From: Holtermannia corniformis
Lineage: Eukaryota > Basidiomycota > Tremellomycetes > Holtermanniales
Reading direction: 5' to 3'
NCBI GenBank assembly: GCA_001599935.1
Contig: BCIJ01000031.1
Span: forward strand, 64,379 to 128,378
Length of the DNA stretch: 64,000 nucleotides
A program made the translations under genes and the position numbers. Positions 12,120-24,064 of this stretch are shown piece after piece; the stretch's first letter is position 1, and every line of letters starts with the position of its first letter. Under the pieces are notes generated by a model. The model made no database searches. It saw only the letters and a program-made list of their open reading frames with translations, and was not told the DNA's origin.

Positions 12120-13754
12120 TTACACGGCGAGCAGTGGGTGGAAAGCGACCTCGTCGAGCGCTAGTAACTGGGTGTATTCATGCTGCGGTTTGTCAGTGTA
12201 TGATCTTGGTGGTTCACAGCGCCAACGTACCTCTATGAGAGACGGACAGTCTTCCTGCAACAAACGAAAGATAGCGATGATGTCTTGCTTGACGCTCTTG
12301 ACGATACCTGGCCGACATGAACATGCTCTCTGACGACTGAACTCTGCTACTTGCCATTCGAGGCATCCCAAGCACCCGGTCCCTCCTTGTCACGTTGTTC
12401 AATAGCAAGCCAGAGCCGACCGAGACCATCTATGATCTGCCCTCTCCAACGCGCACTCCGACCCGTGCCCGTGATAGTGCTCAGCAGCTTGCGCAGTGCC
12501 GACGTATTACTCTTAAAGTGCGGTAGCACAGCCGGGGTGGGCGGGTAGCGAAGCGGCTCGAGGAGTGATGGGATGATAGTCTTGAACGAGGTCGTCAGCT
12601 TCACTCCTGGTTATACAAAGGTAGAACGCGTACCTTGAGCCAGCGTGCGATCGCCGTGCCCAATTCTTCACATAGGACCTCGACAGCCCACGAGATGGCG
12701 ATGAGGGCTGGACGGCCTTCGAGCCCGGTCGGAGCGTACATCCAGCCTGTGATCAGGGTCTTGTCGATCAGATCGGCGTGGAGTGCTGCTCGTTGGGAAG
12801 AGCCAGTGGGTGTGGTTGAGGCAATCAGAGCGAGCGTTGGTCGGAGGATCGTTGGGATCAAAGGTGGTTTTGGGGGTGAAGAGTGTAGGCTGAGGGAATG
12901 GAGCATTGACTGCGTGTGCTTGTCAGCTCTGTTTTGTCATAATTGACGACAAGGACCATGACCGACCTTGAGCAACAGCTTGTCAACACCCATCCGTTTC
13001 AGCAAAGCCGGATCCACTTTGCCCCTCCAGCTCTCAAGCACCCTTACCCCCCTCGCCCGCCAAACCGGCTCCCAATCATCCATCAATACCAACGTCGGCG
13101 GCAGCACCAGCCCGATCCTCCGCTCGATCTCTCCGCCGTCCAGTTGATCACAGCACCACGCGAGCACATTATAGCAGCCCCAGCCGGCAGGTGTCTTGAA
13201 CTGCTGGGATGAGGTGTCGTGAAAGTCGTGTGATGCAGCTGGACCGCCTGCTTCGCGTGATAGGGCACGAGAGGTTGAGGTGCTGAGGAAGGGGTGGGGC
13301 GAGGGCTGGAATAGCTCTTTGAGGGTGTGTGAAAGGATGTGCAGCGCCACGCCTGTGCGTTGACTTGAATCGAGCTGCTCGAGCAGACCTTGACGATAGT
13401 CAGCCCAGACTGTTGCCTGCCCATAGCACACTTACTTTTGACAGTTGTGCGAACCTCGGCGCTTGACCACGCATCGTCTCCGAGCAATCTAGTCACCCCC
13501 ATCACCAGGCATTGCGTCGCTTCAACAGGCTGTGAAGCCTGTAACTGACCAATCGATCGATCACACACAGTGCGCAGCTGTTGAAGAACATCGAGAGCGT
13601 GACGGTGATATCGTTCAAGCGCTTTTGAGGCATGGCGATCGTCTCCTTTGATGGATTCACCGAGCAACGCTGTCGGCAATGTCAATGATTCGACCAGCTT
13701 GTAGATTGCTGCAGCGGTGTGGTCGACGAGCGCGGGGTTCTCAATGGCACTCAT
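12120..13754 (-). CDS. TTI2: TTI2, TELO2-interacting protein 2 (TTT complex)
   Basis: TTT (Tel2-Tti1-Tti2) is a co-chaperone that matures PI3K-like kinases such as TOR and ATM/ATR. Start MSAIENPALVDHTAAAIYKL at 13754. The family signature is clear in the middle: GWGCYNVLAWCCDQLDGGEI, then LPPTLVLMDDWEPVWRARG, matching the Tti2 core where a DDW motif follows the helical pair. HEAT-like helices follow (LLKSMLHSLSLHSSPPKPP; LALIASTTPTGSSQRAALHA). The last exon ends HEYTQLLALDEVAFHPLLAV. At least four short introns. Convergent with VPS54, with only about 70 bases between stop codons. Normal length for fungi (about 450 residues). Confidence 0.85.
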
Positions 13755-14247
13755 GCTGGTAGCAGACTCTGGCAGACTTGATGGCCGTCGCAGAAAACGG
13801 AGCGTCTTGTCGACTTCTCAAGAGTGAACACGGTCACGTGACACGCGGGGCTCCGCTGCGACCTTGACAACTCGTCAACTCCGTCCTCTTTCGCCCTCTC
13901 CCCGTCCTACCGCACTAGGACCATGCATGATTACCAAGTGGTGTCATCTCAGCAAGGTGCCACATGCAGATCATGTAATCCAGCGGCGCCATCTAACCCA
14001 CGCCGAACGTGTCCCAGGTCAATGCATGGAGAACATGGTTGGTCGGATTCGCTCGTTGGGCTGTCCAAGATTGTATACAAGTGGCTCTCTACCCGTTCCG
14101 AAGACAGGCCGCATGATATACGTACGTACAAAGTCGACGGCCACCTTTGTGATTGAACCTCTCAAAGCAGTCCTGTACATGATGCTGCCTTGCCTTTGTG
14201 ACTACTTCGACGTCCTGCAAATTTGATTGCCTGCGGTGGCTGCTGCC
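13755..14247. other. intergenic, TTI2 promoter side
   Basis: About 490 bases. A 120-residue open frame (13864-14226, plus) lacks a proper ATG near its start and shows no domain; I regard it as noise. The stretch should hold the TTI2 promoter and the 3' UTR of the methyltransferase gene. Confidence 0.4.
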
Positions 14248-15286
14248 CTAGTCTTCCCTTCGTCCCACGATCCAGAACATGTGGCCTGTAGGCCAGGTAT
14301 GGCGCACTCGACCGCACTCCCACGTCCACTCTGGAGCGTCAGCGTTGTTCATGGCGAGTGACGCCGATGCAAGGTTTGCGAGATGAAGAACCTGCGTTGT
14401 CAGTCGCTAGCTGTGACCGTTACAAGAACATACGTGATCCATGCTGCGGGTGCGCCAGGCCGAGACGAAACCGTCAACGACGAGGATGAAGGGGATGATG
14501 GGGATGATGTATGTGAAGAACAATTGGGCTGTGATGGTCAGTGTGGGACGACTTACGAATGGTTGGACTGACATATGCTAGGTTTCTGGAACGGCGTGAG
14601 AAGCCAGGTCATTGGACCCAGCATAAAGATGGTGAACAAGCTGGCGGCGTTGAACTCTTGCAGCTCAAAGATGCTGGTCATGATCAGCTTGTGCGTGTGC
14701 GTTCACGTATACCCACCCGATCCCGTCTGCAGTCAACATGGCATCCTCCAGCACCCGCATAGCACCTTGATCATCGAAATGGTGAAAGGCGAGGTTAAAG
14801 GTGCGAAAGTGCCGTTGCTCTGTCAAGTCCCTTGGAGCGTGCGTTGCGTCGACGGGGTAGGGCAGGTAGCTGAGCGATCGCGATTTGTACTTTGCGATCG
14901 ACTCTGCCGAGGGAAAGAGATCCGAGAGGAGAAACGATGTCGGGGCCAGCCCTTGAGATTGTCGTTTGGCACTGCAAGGGTCAGTCGACCGCAACCAAGA
15001 CCGTGCAGACGCACTTGATCTCTCGTTCGATGAGCGGCATCGGTCCTCCAGCGCCACTGCAGCAGTCTACGACCCGTACGGGCTCTTTCCGTCTGCCATC
15101 GAGCTCTCGCACGACGCCATCGAGGATCTCGACCACGGCTTCGTACGGAGCCTTTGACTGAAACGGCTTGACGCGCGTTGTCCAAAACATTGTCAAGAGC
15201 GATTGGATCGGACGACGGAACAGGGGTGGACACAGCTCGGTCTCGTGCATCTCGATCAGCCTCGGGCGATTGTAGGGCAGCGGCAT
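14248..15286 (-). CDS. putative SAM-dependent methyltransferase with C-terminal membrane helices
   Basis: Starts MPLPYNRPRLIEMHETEL at 15286. The next exon carries RVVDCCSGAGGPMPLIER, which fits motif I (SAM-binding glycine-rich loop) of class I methyltransferases. A second block follows: TSFLLSDLFPSAESIAKYK, then YLPYPVDATHAPRDL (a motif II/III-like acidic strand) and RTFNLAFHHFDDQGAMRVLE, where HHF resembles a post-motif region. The C-terminus carries two hydrophobic helices (ASLFTIFMLGPMTWLLTPF and FFTYIIPIIPFILVVDGFVSAW) and ends MFWIVGRRED. So it is probably a membrane-bound small-molecule or lipid methyltransferase; the substrate is unknown. Its ATG lies 79 bases from that of the divergent P450 gene, so the two share a promoter. 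At least three introns. Confidence 0.7.
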
Positions 15287-15365
15287 GGTTGATGATGAAA
15301 AGTCGAGTGGTTGTTGATGATGACGTTGTGCCTGCGAGATGCTTGCGACTCGGCTGTTGACCACC

Positions 15366-17030
15366 ATGGATATCGACTGGCTCACGCTCGCTGAGGGAGT
15401 GCTGATAGCCTCGCTCAGCTACATCGCTCTGCGGCTCTGGCAGAGGTAGGTGGGCAGAGAACACACAGCAGTCTGACGCAGCACAGACAACCCTTCGAGG
15501 CGTTCCCTGTCGTCGGCCACCTCCATGCGTTTGCGTTTCGCTCTCGCACAGCCCGTCAACGATGGCTGCTCGATGCATCAGAACACTTTCAAGGCCGCTC
15601 GTATCCCATCACAGTACCGCTACTAGGCCAAGGCTGGGTGATCGAGGACCCAGCTTGCCTCAAGTATGTGCTTGGCACCAAGCACAGCTCGTTTGACAAG
15701 GGTGATCTAGTCAGGTCGTGTACCAAGTCGCTGTTTGGCGACGGGTGCGTTGGCTACGGCCCATGGATGCTACCTTGCTGACGGGCCAAGCATCCTGCTG
15801 GCCACAGGAGACAGCTGGCAAGCTCAGCGAACCGCAGGGCACGTATTCGTCAACGCTCGCAATCTCGTCAATGTCGTCAACAAGACCCTGCCGCGGCACC
15901 TGGGCGTGCTCGTAGATCCTCTCGAGCGCGCCGCAAGCACCGGCGAGACTATAGACATGATGGCCGTCAGTCTTGACTACACTATGGCCGTGTTCGGCGA
16001 TCTAGCCTACGATGTGGGTGCTGTGCTCGGACCTGGCGATAGCAAGCTGACCATTGTAGACAGACTACAAACAGCTAGCAGCTGAGTTTGCTGGCCCATT
16101 CGACCGCGCGACAGCCCACGTCGACAACCGCCTCGTGTCACCGCTATGGCCCGTGCTCGAAGCCGTGCTGCCATTCGGGCGCAGGCTGCGTGCCGATTTT
16201 ACGGCCCTCCATCGCTTTGGTCGTGAGCTGACGAAAGAGATGCTCGGAGCCATCTCTGAAGAGGAAGAAGGTCTGCGCGAGCCCCTAGCGGACGGCGAGG
16301 CGCGCGGACTGTTTGTGCGCGAGCTGCGCCGGGTCGCGCCTGACTGGGACGAACGGCAGGTCGCGGATGCTTGCCTGAACTTTCTCTCCGCTGGTCCGTG
16401 ATACTCGTGCAGTACTGGGGATTGAGTTGACCAGTACCAGGACGCGATACGACTGGCCAGATGATCGGGTGGACGCTCTACCGCCTCGTCCGCCACCCAT
16501 CCTACCTGACCGCCATCCAAGCCGAAGCCGACGCGGTCGATCACCCAACGTATCAGAATCTGAGTACGCTCCCTCATCTCACGGCCTTCATCTCCGAAGT
16601 GCTGCGCCTGCACCCGCCCGTCGCCATGGAGATTGCCGAATGCATCTCCCCTACAGCCCTGACCCTGCCCGACGACTCGAACGTCTGCCCAGGCGACAAG
16701 ATTGTCTGGTCAACACTCGTCATGGCACACTCTACCCGGATCTGGGGTCCAGACGCCGCCCTGTTCGATCCAAACCGTTTCATGGACGGTGACGAGCGCA
16801 ACGCGCCAAAGACGGCGTATGAGTGGCCAGTGTTCCACGCGGGGCCGAGGAGTTGTCTGGGCAAGAACCTGGCCAGAGTCGAGGTTGCGTACGCGATCGT
16901 GCACGTTTTAAAGCGGTTCCGCCTTGCGGCTGGCACTGGGTGGGATGGAGGCGAGAGGAGGGTCGCGGCGGGGTTGACGAGTCCGATGGAAGGCGGGTTA
17001 CCTGTCGTGGTGAAGCGTCGTACGGGTTGA
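15366..17030 (+). CDS. cytochrome P450 monooxygenase (CYP52/CYP86-clan-like)
   Basis: The N-terminal anchor is hydrophobic (LTLAEGVLIASLSYIALRLW), placing it in the ER membrane. All three P450 hallmarks are present: the I-helix A-G-R-D-T-T oxygen-binding motif, created by splicing of an intron near 16400-16446; ExxR as EVLR; and the haem loop FHAGPRSCLGK with the Cys thiolate. HSSFDKGDLVRSCTKSLFGDG and GDSWQAQRTAGHVF resemble the CYP52/CYP86 group of fatty-acid or alkyl-chain hydroxylases, so a long-chain substrate is plausible (inference). About 500 residues, four introns, no frame breaks. It sits tail to tail with the type III PKS gene, with 61 bases between stops, and head to head with the methyltransferase. 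Confidence 0.9.
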
Positions 17031-17091
17031 CGTGACATGGCATGTATGGATGCATAGATGCTTGCGAGTGTCTACAATCCAAATTCGAGTC

Positions 17092-18647
17092 TTAATTCCG
17101 ACACCAGCAGTCATACCCTGATCCCCCGAATAGCCGTGCTGATCTCAAGCAGACACAGTCGGGCCGTTGTAGCCCGATCGAGACGTCGCCGACCGGCCTT
17201 TGTATGTGGCCGTTGGCAGGATGCCCATGGCCATTCGCTCGCCGCTGCCGCCCATCGCGCCTTTTCAACACTGCCATCTCGACACTGATCCCCGGTCCAA
17301 ACGCAACGGCCACACAACTCTCTCTGCCGCCTTGGACGCCCCTCGAGCGCTCAATAACAGCGCCGATACTGGCGCTGGACGAGTTGCCTCGTTCTCGATA
17401 GATCTCCCAGCTAGGGCCCGTCTGGGCGTAATCTTGTTCTGGCGAGTAGAGGGCGAGAGTGCGCGTGAGGGCTGATAGGACGGCGGCGCCACCGGGGTGG
17501 ATGAGCCAGTCGTGCGCGGAGGGGGTCGGGGATAGGTGCGAGGTCAAGGGGGACGTGAGGGCTCTTGCGAACAGCGCGGGGACGGCTGTGGACGTTAGGG
17601 TGGGCACTCTGTTGGAGAGGATCGCCTGGGATGATTAGTTTGTGAGTGGAGTGCAAAGTAGCTCACCTTCCAGCCGTGCTCGTGCACGTCAAACCCGAGC
17701 TCGTGCGTCGTGTCCGGGACCGACTCTGTCAGGCAGTGTAACACGTCGAATGACGCAGCCTCTGGCCACCCTGTCAGCTGTGGACTTTCCACGCCCGATC
17801 GGTGTGGACTCACCGCCTGGCAGCAGCTCGCCAGCGCCGACGACCATGGCACTCGCCGCATCGGCAAACAGCGTGACGGCCACATTCGGCCTTGCCTCGG
17901 CCGCGGTTTTGCCCCTCTCTGATCGATTCAGCAGATCGAGCTCGGCGCGCACAAGCGTGCTCGTGATCTCGCAAGCGACGATCAGGATGCGCGGTGGTCT
18001 CGCGCCGGGCGTATGTAGTGCCGCGAGCGCTTGGGCTCGTGCGAGACGGAGAATCGAGACGCCGCCGGCGCAGCCGATGCCGTGCAGGAGCGTGCGCTCG
18101 GTCGTGGTTGGCAGAGGGAGGCGATTGAGCAGGTGCATGTCGAACCCTCTGCGGAGCGTCAGCGCCATCAATCTCGCCGCGAGAGCGCGCGACGTACGGG
18201 TGAGAACTCGAAGTACACGTCGTACATATCAAATGTGTGATCTCGTCTCTTGGCCGCCCCCAGTCTTGAATCGCCTAGACGGTCAGCGCCGACTCGGCGT
18301 GCGACAATCCCACCTGTTCGCAAGCCTCTAAGGCCAGATCCAAACCCTTGTCCATCCAGACATCATTGACCTCGTTGATGGTTGCAATCTCGTCACGGTT
18401 CACGAGCTCCGACTCGACGTTGAGCACCGACGGCCGGTGCTTGATCCCGGTACGGTGGTTGACTGCGATCGTCTTGTCGAGGCTGTGAACCCGAGCGCAT
18501 CAGGACAATGGCGCAGACGCATCGCGCGACTCACGCCGGTCCCGGTTCAACGTATTTGCGCGCGAGCTGATCGAGGTCGTCGGGCGGGGACAGTGTCGAC
18601 GGGATGGCGGATGCGATCCCTAGGATTGAGACGGGATCGTGACCCAT
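17092..18647 (-). CDS. type III polyketide synthase (chalcone-synthase superfamily)
   Basis: Starts MGHDPVSILGIASAIPS at 18647. Exons join to ITHLICTTCTSSSHPGFDMH, then LLHGIGCAGGVSILRLARAQ with the nucleophilic Cys in GCAGG. The thiolase fold continues (VAVTLFADAASAMVVGAGEL). The last exons give DWLIHPGGAAVLSALTR (catalytic His) and GNSSSASIGAVIE (catalytic Asn), then VAVAFGPGISVEMAVLKR. So the Cys-His-Asn triad is complete. Fungal members condense long acyl-CoA starters with malonyl-CoA to alkylresorcinols or alkylpyrones. About four or five short introns. A tail of some 50 residues after the usual family end looks unconserved and may be partly mis-read. Type III PKSs are uncommon in basidiomycetes. 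Confidence 0.9.
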
Positions 18648-19435
18648 GCTGCCTGAGGGACCGTACCGGTTTACAGCTGAAGCGAGTGCAGTGCGACGGT
18701 GCTGGCCGGTCGAGTGGTACGATCCGGTGGCCCGCCAACGCTGCTTCCCCACGCTCAGGGTCAAGCCCGTATCTTACGATGGTTACGAGCATGAAACGCA
18801 GCATGGGACGATACAAACGCTGCATAGCGTCAACGCGACCCTGCCCGCGATCCAACACGGGGACACGGCAGTGAGCTCGGAGCAGCGACCGAGCTGTCGG
18901 CGAGTTTGAGTGGTGCAAGGAACACGACGAGGTTGAGCGTCCCACGTGGCATCACCATCTGCACGCCAGCAGCGTCCACACGGCGCATGGGATCCATCGC
19001 TGCCTACTACTGCAGACTGCTCGCTCGCAGCAGAGACACGGTGTAGCCAAGGCTGTGCATGCTCGCGAGGTCCTTTGAGATACGCTCTGGCACTATCCAC
19101 CGCGCAGACGGGCTGCGGTCTGTGCGGCCGCGTTGGCACGGTTCGCGCGTTTCGCGACTGCGAGCTGAACCATGCTCCCGATAGCAACCCACAGTCCTAC
19201 TGTAGTGCCGGTAGCGAGATGGACACGATGGATTCGTACACGCAGACACGTCGATTCGAGCTCACCCGCGTTTTGCCACCCACCAGAGCACCGTGGTTTG
19301 GTTCCGTCTGTGCGTAACTCACTCGACTGCATCAGCTCGGTACAGCGCAGTTGACCTGGCCAACCCGGATCGACACCTCTTCTTGTCTTCTTGTCTACCG
19401 TCTTGACCTGTCGCCAAGTACATGCCCGTCCCACC
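18648..19435. promoter_or_regulatory. intergenic region between divergent type III PKS and GID4
   Basis: About 790 bases between two divergent starts. It should contain both promoters. Open frames on both strands are short, overlap one another and show no similarity to known families. Confidence 0.45.
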
Positions 19436-21117
19436 ATGCCGTCGGAAGCCGCAACACCCGCCTCTCCTTCCGCCCACCCGACCTCCCTTTCCGACCCTTC
19501 AGCCGGTCAGCTCAAGTGCGCCCTCTGCGGCGTCGGCCAAGCGACCATAGGCCCAGGTGCTGGCTCGGGAAGGATCGCGCCAGTCTACAGTCCGGCTGAC
19601 GGGAGCGTTAGAGCACCGTCGGCCGAGACGCTGTGCGAGGGCTGTTTGAGGATGATTGCTGTCGATCTGACCCAGAGCGGGGATGATGGCTTGAGCGCGG
19701 CTCTCCCAGTCTCAGTACAAGTGGAGGAAGCAGAAGAGGAAGCTTCACGCCGGTGGTCCCGCTCGACCGCATCAGACTCGGTCACCATCACCCACCCGAT
19801 CCCGGCGGTCCTCACTCCGACGTACCCAGCTCCCACACTACATCTACCGACTAGTCCGCACTCACTCCCTCCACCTCCACCGCGTCCATGGACGACTGCA
19901 AACCAACGATCACGATCACCCATCGAGCACAAGCCAGAAGACGAACGACCGGGTAACCCACTGCTCGACGTGGCCAGGCTCAGAGTGCCAAGTGTAGGAC
20001 GCGGATGTCTCTATCCCGGCAGTGTTTTCCGTGGGACTCAGACGAGTGGCCGGAGCGCATACGAGGTTGAAGTCCGGCTGTTGGTACGTTGCGCGAGCTC
20101 GCGTACCTCGCAAGCAGCTCACCCTCATAGGACGTCTCGATCCCAGATTCGACCCTGTCAGGCTACCTCTCCATCTCGCATCTGACAGATACCCATCCGC
20201 ACCTGACCACCTTTGTATGTCCGTCTCCACGCCATGCCAGCACCGCTCATCCTCCAGTTCTCCGGCGAGATCATCGGCCCGCGCTTTGGCTTCCTCACCG
20301 GCCCACGCTTCCAAGCGACCGAACACGACGACATGCGGCACTGGGGTCGGTTCGATCAGTTTCGTCGACCCGCCACGCGCGCAGACATGGTCCGACCGGA
20401 ACTGACGTTGCGCGACCCCGTCCCGGACAGCGAGACGGGCCGGCCAGGCAGGGAACGCTCGTACGCTTTCATGCGGTGGAAGGAACAGTTCTTGGTCCCC
20501 GATCATAGGGTTAGGGATATCAGTGGCGCGAGCTTTGCGGGTGAGTGCGCGCGCAAGGGCTGAACCGGGCTGACGGTCCTGATCAGGGTTCTACTATATC
20601 GTTGGTGAGTGCCTTGCGGCTGGCGATGCCGCGAGGCTCATGCGTTTCTAGTCGACTTTAGCCCGGAACCAACAGCATCCCCACCCCCACCTCGTCACCG
20701 GTCATCACTCGTCCACACGCCAACACACTCGCCGCCATCTCCATCTCCAACCTCATCCAACTCCCCGTCAACACCAGCTCACCAAACACCACCACCACCC
20801 GCCAACCCGCGTAGTCCCTCGCGCGACACACAAATCCGCCCTCGGCCCCGTGAGCACACCTCGAGCCGACACAGCCACAGCCACAGTCCAGCGCCGGAAC
20901 CAAAACCAACCTTGAAAGGCTACTATTTCCATCACCTAGTATGTCCCCCTTTGTCTCTTTCTCTCCGGCGTTCGCTGACGCCACTGCCCTGATAGAATCA
21001 AGAACCGTCAGTGATCAAGATCTTGCTCTGGCGCTGACGCTGACGTCGTACAGGTTCCAGGAACTGTCATTGACTCACGTCCCGCAGCGCTCGAGCTCGA
21101 CGTTTGAGCTGCGCTGA
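19436..21117 (+). CDS. GID4: GID4/VID24 Pro/N-degron receptor of the GID/CTLH ubiquitin ligase
   Basis: The C-terminal half is the conserved beta-barrel. EVEVRLLDVSIPDSTLSGYL leads to HPHLTTFFSGEIIGPRFGFL, then DMRHWGRFDQF, SYAFMRWKEQFLVPDHRVRD, ISGASFAGFYYI, KGYYFHHL and LSLTHVPQRSSSTFELR at the end; each matches the Gid4 family block order. Gid4 recruits gluconeogenic enzymes with N-terminal Pro to the E3 ligase. The start at 19436 (MPSEAATPAS) follows a CCACC context. The N-terminus has a CALC-x-C-type Cys pair and a second CEGC, a possible small zinc-binding site, followed by low-complexity sequence. A Pro/Ser/His-rich insert of about 80 residues interrupts the barrel before KGYYFHHL. About six introns. 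Convergent with the MFS gene. Confidence 0.92.
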
Positions 21118-21468
21118 GATTGGGATTGGGACTGGGACTCGATCGAGTTGTATCACGCGCGTGCGAGCGAGTTGTCGATTCCGTGTAGGGTCTAGGCATG
21201 GCCATTTCTTGAATATGGGACTTTGCGCGACAAAGGATATGGTGGCGTGGGCTCATTCAGTAGACTGCAAGCTGTACAGCGTGCGATGTCGGTCGTCAAC
21301 GGCTGGCTCAAGGCGGCGCGCTCTACCGCCGTCTGAAACAGAGCTGCATCGATCCAGTGGATGCGTCGGCAGCGCTGTCCAGACTGGTCATTGACAAGTT
21401 ATCGCATCGAACCGAATATAACGCATAGCCATTGACATTTCAAGAATCAAGCGAGCGTTTGGGCCCGT
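21118..21468. other. convergent 3' intergenic region
   Basis: About 350 bases between the stop codons of GID4 and the MFS transporter. It should hold both 3' UTRs; nothing else is recognisable. Confidence 0.4.
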
Positions 21469-24064
21469 TTAAAACCTCGACTTGTCGGTGCCGATCTCGT
21501 TGTCGGCCACCTCTTCGCGCTGTGCCTCGCCCGTGGGCGCGCCCGTCAGGTCGCGGCCGTCGTAGGCGTTTTGCGTGTCGGACAGCTTGAAGTTTTCCGT
21601 GAGGAAGAAGCAGAAGATTGGAGGGAGGACGGCGACGCAGGTCGAGATGATGGTTAGGATCTTCATGACGTGCGTGTAGGCTGCGATGGAGCCGATCCGG
21701 ATCGGGTCGGCGTCGGCGTACTATGGGAGGTGGTTAGTGTCTGTATGAAGATGAAGAGGGGGCGTACAGAGGCGATGAGGCCGATGTTGCCGTAGAGCTC
21801 GGCGAGGAGCGTGCTGTTGGTCGTGGGCACGTTGGCGGCGAGCGAGCCAGGCATGATGTTGGTCCAGATGGCGGTCGCGAGGGCCGAGCCGACAGAGTTG
21901 CCGACTTCAGTGATGAGCAGGACGACGGCTGGTGCGTGTAAGCGTGGCGGCGGACGGAGGGCTCAACTGACCAGTGACGGTAGCCACGTCTTTGTGTGCG
22001 ACGGACGCTTGCGCCGAAAGCTGGATACAGGTAGCGGCGATACCACCGCCCATGCCCTGGAGCAACTGGTTCCACACGAGCTATGGCACATCAGCAAGTC
22101 ACCACAGTCATACAACCCAACCCACCTCGGCAGTCGAGCCGTGCGCACCTCGCGAGTGGATCATAAGACCACAGCCGAGAAGACGGATCAAGAGGCCAAC
22201 GAACAAGAGCCACTGCGGGGTTCAGTGATGTACCGGTATGTTCGATCTAGACGCACCTTGAAGCGGCGAAGCCAGATGAGGATGATGCCCGCGCCGATCC
22301 CAAAGATGGTCAAGGACAGAGTCTGGGTGAGAGCAAAGTAGCTCTGGTAGCGGTAGGACCAGTCGTGCGTGACGGCAATGAACGAGTCTGGTTGTCGTCA
22401 GGACTAGATCCTTAGACGCTTGACGTGACATACAAAGGTAGGTGTACTGCAAGCTGCGGATCATGTCAGCCTCGTCTACGACGTGACCTCGCTCGACTTA
22501 CTAGAAGCTGACAAAGTCAAAGAAACCGATCAAGCAGGCGGCGAGGATCGACTTGTTCTTGAACCAGCGGAAGGGCAGGACGGGCGCCTTGGGCACCTTG
22601 AGCTCGTACAGGACAAAGACGGGGAACAGGGCAAAGCCGATGACGATCATGGCGATCTGCAAGGATCAGCATCTGGATCTGACGGAGCAAAGCACCGCGT
22701 ACCATGCTGGGCGTGTTCCAGCCGCGCGAGGCGCGAGGCGCAAGGCCCAAAGGAAGCAAGATGAGGGCGAGCGAGGTCGCAAGCAAGATCAGGCCGAACA
22801 ACTAGGATGGCGATCAGCCTGCGCTTGACTCTGCGGACCTAAGTGACGTACATCCATCTCAATAACAATTTCCTTGGCGGCGACGAAGAAGTTGCGGCGC
22901 GCAGGAGGGCGCGAGTACTTGATCCTATGAGCGCGCTTGGCCTTGCCCTGGGCCCAGAGCAGGTTGCCGATGATGGGGACGAGGCAGACGGGGACCATGA
23001 TGGCAAACTGCGGGCGCGGATGAGTGGTGTTCTAGAGCTGTTGGCTACCTGAACATACCATGCCGTAGCCCCATCGCCTAGATCTTGTCAGTCGTGCGCA
23101 GTGAGATGGAATGCAAACACGTACCAGTTGGGAAGGATGCCTTCGGCAATCTCGGATGCGACAAATGCGTTCTGTACCGCTGTCAGCACCGTTGCCGACA
23201 CTTGGAGTTTCGACGACGCACGACCACGAACGGCAGCGTGAGCATGGCCGAGCCAAACCCGCGCCAGCGCAGAGTCGTCATGTCGGCAATGACAATCGTC
23301 GACAGCAGCTGCAGACCGGTGTAGCCAAAGCTCTGAGCGATGGTCAGCGTCGGCTGCCTAGATCCGTCGGCGCACTCACGTAGACGACCGAGCCACCAGC
23401 AAGGGCACCGACACCTTGAGCAGAGGCCATGACGATCTGATCGGGTCAGCATGAGCTCGTGGCGTGGCGTGAAACGCACGTAGCCGATGGCGTAGAGAGC
23501 TGCGACCATGATGTAGGTTTCGCCTCGGCCGAATCTGAAAATGTTGGCGCCGTCCTGACAGTCTGCGGCTACACTTACACATCGGCTAGCTTGGCCATGA
23601 GGGGTTTGCCGCACGCAATGATGATACCTGTCATGTTAGACGAAACGTAGTGCATCCACCGACTGGCGTACCGTTGGCCGATGTAATGGTTCCGGACACA
23701 CTGGGATGTCAACACGACGTCCGCCCATACACGCCGACGTACCTGTGCGCAAAGACGGACGAGGTGGCCCAAGCGAGGTACTGCCAGGTCGTGTTGCCGT
23801 CGAGACTGTATACGTACGATGCGAGTGCGAGACTGTCGGAAATGAGCTCGGCGATGCGAGATGACATCGACTGCCAACGCACCCAATGAAGAGGATCCAT
23901 CGGTTCTTGGGCGTCCACATTGCCTGAGCGGCCTCGACTTTGGCGACACCGCTCAGAGCCTGGTCACTGCCCGCATCGGAACTCGACGAGCCGTACTCTG
24001 GATCCGAGTCGCGACGAGGCTTCTCGGGAACCTTTGAGCTGTCATAGTTTGGGATCTCGGCCAT
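21469..24064 (-). CDS. MFS transporter, siderophore-iron (SIT/ARN) type
   Basis: Starts MAEIPNYDSSKVPEKPRR at 24064. The first transmembrane helix follows (KNRWILFIGLALASYVYSLD), then NTTWQYLAWATSSF, close to the SIT/ARN family start. Many helices follow, including GYTGLQLLSTIVIADMTTLR, FGLILLATSLALILLPLGLA, FKNKSILAACLIGFFDFVSF and QLLQGMGGGIAATCIQLSAQ. The C-terminus reads LTIISTCVAVLPPIFCFFLT, ENFKLSD, as in siderophore transporters. About 14 membrane segments are expected. Around ten or more introns of about 45 bases. A role in ferric-siderophore uptake at the plasma membrane is inferred from family resemblance; a drug or metabolite efflux role cannot be excluded, and it lies 3 kb from the type III PKS. 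Confidence 0.85.

Noticed and set aside
13864..14226. 120-residue plus-strand frame upstream of TTI2
   Set aside because: Begins with a non-ATG codon; no domain; lies in a probable promoter.
18648..24064. GID4 and the MFS transporter as part of the type III PKS cluster
   Set aside because: GID4 is a housekeeping ubiquitin-ligase receptor and the transporter resembles siderophore importers; proximity alone does not justify inclusion.
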